Positions 59,346-64,000 of a stretch of 64,000 bases of DNA are shown here, piece by piece. Location: contig NZ_JAEIOS010000011.1 in assembly GCF_016342265.1 (NCBI RefSeq), positions 682,001 through 746,000 on the forward strand, in the 5' to 3' direction. Below the pieces are notes generated by a model, which had not been told where the DNA came from, ran no database searches, and saw nothing but the letters and a program-made list of their open reading frames with translations. The translations under genes were made by a program, and so were the position numbers. The DNA is from Corynebacterium meridianum. GTDB lineage: Bacteria; Actinomycetota; Actinomycetes; Mycobacteriales; Mycobacteriaceae. Every line of letters begins with the position of its first letter. The first letter of the stretch is position 1.

Positions 59346-60125
59346 TTACCAGCGGGAGCTGGACACCCCGATCGCGGCGAGCGCGGACAGGGCCGCGGTC
59401 GCGGTGCGCAGAACCTCCGGGCTCAGCCGGACCGGAGTCGCACCTGCGGCGGTGAAGCGCTCCACCTCCGCCGGGGAGATGCCGCCCTCGGGGCCGATGA
59501 CGAGGACCACAGAACCGGCGTCAGACCAGTTGACGGTCCTGAACGCCACCGCTGATTCCTCGTGCAGCAGGACAGCTTCCCCGCCGGCCGCGACGGTGTC
59601 CCGGATGAGCTTCTCCACGTCACCGCCATCGGCCAGGCCCGGGATCCGCGGGACATCGGTGCGCCGGGACTGCTTGGCCGCGGCCACGGCGGCGGAGCGC
59701 CACTTGCCGAGTGCCTTGTCGCGTTTGGCTCCCGTCCAGCGCGCGATGCAGCGCTCGGCCTGCCAGGGGATGATGGCGTCCGCACCGCCCTGGCACGCCA
59801 GGTCGACGGCCAGTTCGGCGCGGTCGGATTTCGGGATCGCCTGGACGACGGTGACCCGGGGGTTGCGCACCGTGGGCGCCAGCGTCTCCTCGACGGTGAG
59901 GATCATGGTGTCCCTGCCCGCGGTCTCCCGCACGGTGCACCGCACGGCGCTGCCACGGCCGTCAGCCAGGACGAGCTCATCGCCACTGCCGAGGCGTCGC
60001 ACGCTGACTGCGTGTCGGGCTTCGGGACCGGTGACGGTGACCGTTTCCCCGGGACCGGGCAGTGGAGCCGGGTCCCCGCCCGTAAGCACGGCGTCGAGAT
60101 CGGCGAGGAATACGGGGAGGGTCAT
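59346..60125 (-). CDS. rsmE: 16S rRNA (uracil-1498-N3)-methyltransferase
   Basis: SPOUT-class methyltransferase of 259 residues that modifies U1498 in the decoding centre. The N-terminal PUA-like domain includes [18 protein letters not shown] near residue 34, and the SAM knot region has [18 protein letters not shown] near 206 and [18 protein letters not shown] near 232. Its ATG overlaps the dnaJ stop by 4 nt (ATGA), indicating coupling. It corresponds to Rv2372c. Confidence 0.95.
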   Translation of the reverse strand: MTLPVFLADLDAVLTGGDPAPLPGPGETVTVTGPEARHAVSVRRLGSGDELVLADGRGSAVRCTVRETAGRDTMILTVEETLAPTVRNPRVTVVQAIPKSDRAELAVDLACQGGADAIIPWQAERCIARWTGAKRDKALGKWRSAAVAAAKQSRRTDVPRIPGLADGGDVEKLIRDTVAAGGEAVLLHEESAVAFRTVNWSDAGSVVLVIGPEGGISPAEVERFTAAGATPVRLSPEVLRTATAALSALAAIGVSSSRW

Positions 60126-61258
60126 CGCCGGAATCGGTTGCGGAGCCGACTGAACAGGGTCTCCTGACCGTCGCCCTCGCGGTTGACCTGGGCTGAATCG
60201 TCCCGGTGGTCGCGGAGCTTCTCGAGGAGGGTGCGGGAGCGGTCATCCAGTTCACGGGGAACGAAGACATCGAGGTGGGCGACGAGATCGCCGGCCCCCT
60301 CGGCGCGCAGCCGTGGCATGCCGGATCCGGCGAGCCGGATCCGGTCACCGGGCTGGGAACCGGCGGGCAGGGTGATGGTCAGCGACTCACCGGTGAGGGT
60401 TTCCGTACGGACCTCCGTTCCGAGGGCGGCGTCGACCATCGGTACCCGGACGGTGAGGTGGAGATCGTCACCGTCCCGGCTGAACACGGGGTGCCGCTGC
60501 ACGGAGATCTCGACGTAGAGGTCACCGGCGGGACCACCACCGGGGCCGACCTCCCCCTGGCCGGCCATCCGGATGCGCATGCCGTCGTCGATACCCGCGG
60601 GCACGGTGACGACGAGATCACGGCGCGCCTTGCAGCGCCCCTCCCCGTGACACCGGTTGCAGGGGTCCTGGATGACGTCGCCCGTCCCCTGGCAGCTCGG
60701 GCAGGGGCGGGAGGTCATCACGTTCCCGAGGAAGCTGCGCTGCATCTCCTGCAGCTCACCGGTACCGGAGCACGTCTGACACGGCACGGGCTTGGCCCCT
60801 GACGCGGAGCCGGAACCTGAGCACTCCTCACAGAGCACCGCGGTGTCGACGGTGATCTCCTTCCGGACGCCGACGAAAGCCTCCTCGAGGGTGATCCGGG
60901 TACGCAGGAGTGCATCGGCACCGGGTTGAACGCGGGACCGGGGGCCGCGACCGCCGCCGCCACCGCCGAAGAAGGCGTCGAAGATGTCGCCGAAGCCGCC
61001 GCCACCGAAGCCGCCACCGTAGCCGCCGCCACCGCCACCCTGCTCGGCGGGGTCACCACCGAGGTCGACGATGCGGCGCTTCTCCGGGTCCGTCAGGATC
61101 TCGTAGGCGAGGGACACTTCCCGGAACTTCTCCGCGGCCTCCTCACCCGGATTGACGTCCGGGTGGTACTTGCGGGCGAGCTTGCGGTAGGCCTTCTTGA
61201 TCTCCGAGTCCGATGCGGAACGGTCGACGCCCAGAATGCCGTAGTAGTCACGAGCCAC
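60122..61258 (-). CDS. dnaJ: Molecular chaperone DnaJ (DnaJ2)
   Basis: The 378-residue type I DnaJ has a J domain with HPD in [11 protein letters not shown] near residue 32, a Gly/Phe-rich linker ([15 protein letters not shown]) at about 75-100, and four CxxCxGxG zinc repeats ([32 protein letters not shown]) at about 145-215. It serves DnaK in protein folding. The position beside hrcA and rsmE marks it as the actinobacterial DnaJ2 paralogue (Rv2373c). A TACTAT -10 at 61356-61361 on the minus strand predicts a leader of about 90 nt. Confidence 0.96.
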   Translation of the reverse strand: MARDYYGILGVDRSASDSEIKKAYRKLARKYHPDVNPGEEAAEKFREVSLAYEILTDPEKRRIVDLGGDPAEQGGGGGGYGGGFGGGGFGDIFDAFFGGGGGGRGPRSRVQPGADALLRTRITLEEAFVGVRKEITVDTAVLCEECSGSGSASGAKPVPCQTCSGTGELQEMQRSFLGNVMTSRPCPSCQGTGDVIQDPCNRCHGEGRCKARRDLVVTVPAGIDDGMRIRMAGQGEVGPGGGPAGDLYVEISVQRHPVFSRDGDDLHLTVRVPMVDAALGTEVRTETLTGESLTITLPAGSQPGDRIRLAGSGMPRLRAEGAGDLVAHLDVFVPRELDDRSRTLLEKLRDHRDDSAQVNREGDGQETLFSRLRNRFRR

Positions 61259-61549
61259 GTTGTCTGATACTTCCTTCTGTCACCGACCGAATCGCGGCCG
61301 GAATGAGGGTCTTGGGTGCGTGTTCGGGAGCGGGGACAGCCCCCGCATTCCCTCCATAGTAGTGAGCGTCCGGCGCTTCCCCCAAGCGGGTACCGGGTTC
61401 CCGGTATCTGGACCGCTTCCTGCGGTGGGCGCGGCGGACACAGGCACTCGTCCGGTCACGCGGGCGCCGCTACAATCGCGGACACGATGTGAACGCGGAC
61501 ACAGTTCCCGTATCCGACACATGAGTCCGACCACCCGGAGGTAGCTGAC
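61259..61549. promoter_or_regulatory. Divergent region between dnaJ and a small membrane protein gene
   Basis: Minus-strand -10 TACTAT (61356-61361) for dnaJ; plus-strand -10 TACAAT (61471-61476) for the small gene, with GGAGG near 61539. No CIRCE repeat (TTAGCACTC-N9-GAGTGCTAA) is present here. Confidence 0.5.
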
Positions 61550-61753
61550 ATGCACGACGCCCGACACTTCTACGTCTCGCTGGCACTCATGTCCCTGGCA
61601 CTGCTGTTCGCACTGTCCGGGCCCACCGCTTGGACTGTACTGCTCCTGGTGGTGCTCATCTGCTGGTCCGTCTGGGTGCAGTTCGCCACGGACAACATCA
61701 ACGCCCGGAAGGGCAGGAAGTCGACACCGGGCAGGAAACCGCGGGTGCGCTGA
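61550..61753 (+). CDS. Small two-helix membrane protein
   Basis: The 67-residue protein has two hydrophobic segments (about 8-23 and 26-46, SLALMSLALLFAL and WTVLLLVVLICWSVWVQF) and a basic tail (ARKGRKSTPGRKPRVR) expected in the cytoplasm. The function is unknown. GGAGG lies 8 nt before the ATG. It sits on the opposite strand between hrcA and dnaJ, which are adjacent in many relatives. Confidence 0.75.
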   Translation: MHDARHFYVSLALMSLALLFALSGPTAWTVLLLVVLICWSVWVQFATDNINARKGRKSTPGRKPRVR

Positions 61754-61924
61754 GCAGGACGGGCATTCCCCACGGCCCCGGGCCCCTCCCCGACTCGAGA
61801 CCTCCGGACGACGCACGGAGTGTCGTTCGCCTGCGGGCAAAATGCGGGATGGGCGGCCTCCTGCGGGAGGCACAGGGGCGCCGGACGGGCTGTTGACGGA
61901 CCCGGTTCGGGGTGTTTTCCGCAG

Positions 61925-62953
61925 TCAGTTGCCGCCGAGCACCCGGGAGACGTAGCGGGCGACCGCCTGCACCTTGGCGATGGTGCCCGGATAATCCATG
62001 TAGGTGGGACCGACGACCCCCATCCCTCCGAAGGTGGCTCCGGTCGCGCCGTAGCCGGTGCTGACGATGGAGGCGCCACGAAGTTGATCGTCCTGGTTCT
62101 CCTCACCGATGCTCACGTGCACCGCACCGTGCGCCGTCACGCCGGACAGCAGCCGGAGCACGACGACCTGCTCTTCCAGGGCGTCGAGGACCGTGGGCAG
62201 CCCGGCGGGGAAATCCCCGGTCACGCGGGAGAGGTTGGACGCACCAGCGAGAACCATCCGCTCGCTGGGCGCCTCGACGAGGGTCTCGATCAGCGTGGTG
62301 GACGCCCGGATCACCGCGGTCCGGATGTCGGAAGGGGCGTTCGCCGCGAGATCCGCCATCGAGACCGACGCGTCACTCAGCGTCTTGCACACCAGCGCCT
62401 GGTTGAGGACGTCCCGGAGTCGGGCGACCTGGTCGGCGGTCAGCTCAATGTCGGTGTCGACGTTGCGCTGGTCGACCCGGCCGGTGTCGGTGATCAGGAC
62501 GAGCAGGATCCGGGAGGGGGTGAGCTGCACGACCTCACAGTGACGGACCCGGGAGACGTTCAGGGTCGGCAGCTGTGCGACGGCGGCCTGCCGGGTGAGC
62601 TGGCTGAGCAGCTGGACGCCGCGGCGCAGCACGTCCTCCAGGTCGACCCCGTCCTCGAGGAAGCTCTGGATCGCACGCCGCTCAACCGGGGAAAGAGGCT
62701 TGACCTCGTGGAGGGAATCGACGAAGAGACGGTAGCCCTTCTCGGTGGGGATCCGTCCGGAGCTGGCGTGCTGCTGCACGATGTAGCCCTCGGATTCGAG
62801 GACGGCCATGTCGTTGCGGATGGTGGCGGAGCTGACCCCGAGCCGGTGACGTTCGACCAGTGCCTTGGAGCCGACGGGTTCGTGGGAGGCGATGTAGTCG
62901 GCGACGATGGCGCGGAGTACCTCGGCGCGCCGCTGGTCGGTGGATCCGGCCAT
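61925..62953 (-). CDS. hrcA: Heat-inducible transcriptional repressor HrcA
   Basis: The 342-residue repressor binds CIRCE elements upstream of groE genes. The N-terminal winged helix is visible: [18 protein letters not shown], then [20 protein letters not shown] near residue 38, followed by [13 protein letters not shown]. The C-terminal GAF-like dimer domain includes [11 protein letters not shown]. The ATG at 62953 has GAGGAG 7 nt upstream. A -10 TATACT at 63030-63035 on the minus strand supports a separate promoter. Confidence 0.95.
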   Translation of the reverse strand: MAGSTDQRRAEVLRAIVADYIASHEPVGSKALVERHRLGVSSATIRNDMAVLESEGYIVQQHASSGRIPTEKGYRLFVDSLHEVKPLSPVERRAIQSFLEDGVDLEDVLRRGVQLLSQLTRQAAVAQLPTLNVSRVRHCEVVQLTPSRILLVLITDTGRVDQRNVDTDIELTADQVARLRDVLNQALVCKTLSDASVSMADLAANAPSDIRTAVIRASTTLIETLVEAPSERMVLAGASNLSRVTGDFPAGLPTVLDALEEQVVVLRLLSGVTAHGAVHVSIGEENQDDQLRGASIVSTGYGATGATFGGMGVVGPTYMDYPGTIAKVQAVARYVSRVLGGN

Positions 62954-63166
62954 GTCCGCTCCTCTCCCCGGTGGTTTTTCGCCCGTGCCCACGGGGGCAC
63001 GCCACCGGTCATCTTCCTCTGACCTTCCCAGTATAGGGCCCGGTACAGGCGCACAGCTTTCCCCCAGGCTTCTCCCGGGATCGTCCCGGGAACACCCCCT
63101 AGCGTGACACCGAAGTCGACCTGTGTGGGTCGCTGTACCCGAAAGACCGAAAGGCCCTGGTTCCAG

Positions 63167-64000
63167 ATGTTACTTCAGTCCGTTCTCCACTTCACCCGCC
63201 AACGCCGCCTGTTCACCGGCGCGGCCGCAGCGTTGTGTCTGGCCGCCGCCGGTTGTGCCGGCGCCGGCGACGGCACGGTCCTGGCGGCACACGAGTACCG
63301 GACCGCCAATGTCGAGGACGTCAGCCGCGCGGTGCAGACCAGTGCGACGGTGGCGGCCGCGAGGACGGAGGCCGTCACCACTGCACTCACCGGCCCGCTC
63401 ACCTCACTGTCGGTGACCGCCGGGGACCGGGTCGAGGAGGGCCAGCTGCTGGCGACGGTCGACGTCTCCTCCGTGCAAAGGGAACTCGAGAACCAGAAAT
63501 CCCAGCAGGCCACGACGCTGACCTCGGAACTCAATTCGCTGGAACAGGCGGAGCAGAAGCACCGCCAGTACAAGGAGAGCCTGGATCAGTCGCTGAACCC
63601 CGAGGTGAACACCGCCCAGGCGGCACTCCGGACGGCGACGGCCGCGCACGAGGACGCTATCCGCGCATTCGAGACGAAGAAGTCCGATGCGGCCACCGGC
63701 AGGGATCCGCGCCTGGTGGAACAGGAGCGTGCCCTCGAACAGGCCCGCAACCAGGTGCTCAACGGTGAGATCAATCTCGCGCGTTCCGGGGTGGCGTCCG
63801 CGGCCGCGGCACTGCAGACGGAGCCGTCCGTAGACGGTGTCCAGCAGTCGGTGACCACCCACATCGGCACGGTGGAGGCGGCGACGGCACTGCAGAACTC
63901 GGTGAAGGACCTGAGAAACCGGCAGGAGGCCTACACGACCGCACTCCAGTCGGTGGACCGTGACCTGGCGGAGGCCCAGCGGCAGGTCGCCTCGACTTTC
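63167..64000 (+). CDS. HlyD/MacA-like efflux adaptor lipoprotein (partial, cut by window edge)
   Basis: The 278 codons seen run off the right edge. The N terminus is a lipoprotein signal: basic start (HFTRQRRLF), hydrophobic core and lipobox LAAAGCAG with the lipidated Cys30. Next come a biotinyl-lipoyl half ([28 protein letters not shown], quoted as [15 protein letters not shown]) near 85-112 and a long alpha-helical hairpin rich in Gln/Glu/Ala (from about 113). This is the layout of periplasmic adaptors of MacAB-type ABC or RND pumps; in Gram-positives the partner is usually an ABC transporter encoded downstream, outside the window. The ATG at 63167 is the first good start. Confidence 0.85.
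   Translation, partial: MLLQSVLHFTRQRRLFTGAAAALCLAAAGCAGAGDGTVLAAHEYRTANVEDVSRAVQTSATVAAARTEAVTTALTGPLTSLSVTAGDRVEEGQLLATVDVSSVQRELENQKSQQATTLTSELNSLEQAEQKHRQYKESLDQSLNPEVNTAQAALRTATAAHEDAIRAFETKKSDAATGRDPRLVEQERALEQARNQVLNGEINLARSGVASAAAALQTEPSVDGVQQSVTTHIGTVEAATALQNSVKDLRNRQEAYTTALQSVDRDLAEAQRQVASTF

Noticed and set aside
61259..63166. CIRCE operator near hrcA or dnaJ
   Set aside because: No TTAGCACTC/GAGTGCTAA inverted repeat was found in either upstream region.

Overview
The window is a high-GC chromosomal segment of an actinobacterium of the order Mycobacteriales, most probably a Corynebacterium. The gene order supports this: glnA2-glnE, a CYTH/CHAD protein, rnpB, an RNase HI/CobC fusion, a zinc-ribbon coiled-coil protein, NIF3, a HisC/CobC-like aminotransferase, a PtkA-like HAD protein with ptpA, SURF1, cobD, a DUF3052 protein, aceE, acp, dnaG, dgt, glyS, zur, uppS, recO, era, a CNNM/CorC protein, ybeY, phoH, rsmE, dnaJ2 and hrcA. 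That order runs parallel to M. tuberculosis Rv2221c-Rv2244 and Rv2343c-Rv2374c, with corynebacterial rearrangements. About a dozen genes have a TANNNT -10 hexamer ending 6-8 nt before the start codon, so leaderless transcription is common here.

Layout. 1-861: no convincing gene. 862-5381 (-): glnA2-glnE. 5.5-11.5 kb: prolyl aminopeptidase, CYTH/CHAD protein, a small SPOR-like protein, a degenerate galactokinase-like protein and an RNB ribonuclease. 11.5-17.3 kb: a GABA/putrescine island with a PucR regulator, gabT, a permease and an aldehyde dehydrogenase. 17.4-27.2 kb: rnpB and the Rv2228c-Rv2236c-like block, ending with tRNA-Val. 27.3-33.2 kb: DUF3052, aceE, DUF1707, alpha/beta hydrolase and acyl carrier protein. 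33.2-40.5 kb: accessory genes, including an apparent transporter-gene remnant, a serine hydrolase, a DAACS symporter behind a cysteine-rich leader peptide, a YadS/TRIC-like channel and two tRNAs. 40.5-51.8 kb: leaderless dnaG, an RNase Sa/barstar pair, a metal-sensor ArsR with an MFS exporter, dgt, a DUF218 protein, a TPM-domain protein, two related hypothetical proteins and glyS. 51.8-63 kb: zur and then a long minus-strand block from hrcA/dnaJ2 to a ferritin-VIT1 iron/manganese transporter. The right edge cuts an HlyD/MacA-like lipoprotein adaptor.

The most interesting element is at 36333-36656. A leaderless 32-codon reading frame carries a Cys-Cys pair and ends Cys-Arg-stop. It is followed by hairpins that share pairing sequences and then by a TcyP-like (cystine-type) symporter, with a partial McbR-like palindrome just upstream of its -35. 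This looks like a translation-sensing cysteine attenuator controlling cystine uptake. Other points worth a second look: a 36-bp palindrome over the leaderless start of the MFS gene of the ArsR operon; a strong leaderless promoter with an MtrA-like direct repeat driving only 24 codons, apparently a beheaded BCCT-type transporter; a DnaG zinc finger that has lost three of four ligands; a BAAT-family hydrolase with Gly at the nucleophile position; and repeated TTGTCC motifs between the PucR gene and gabT.
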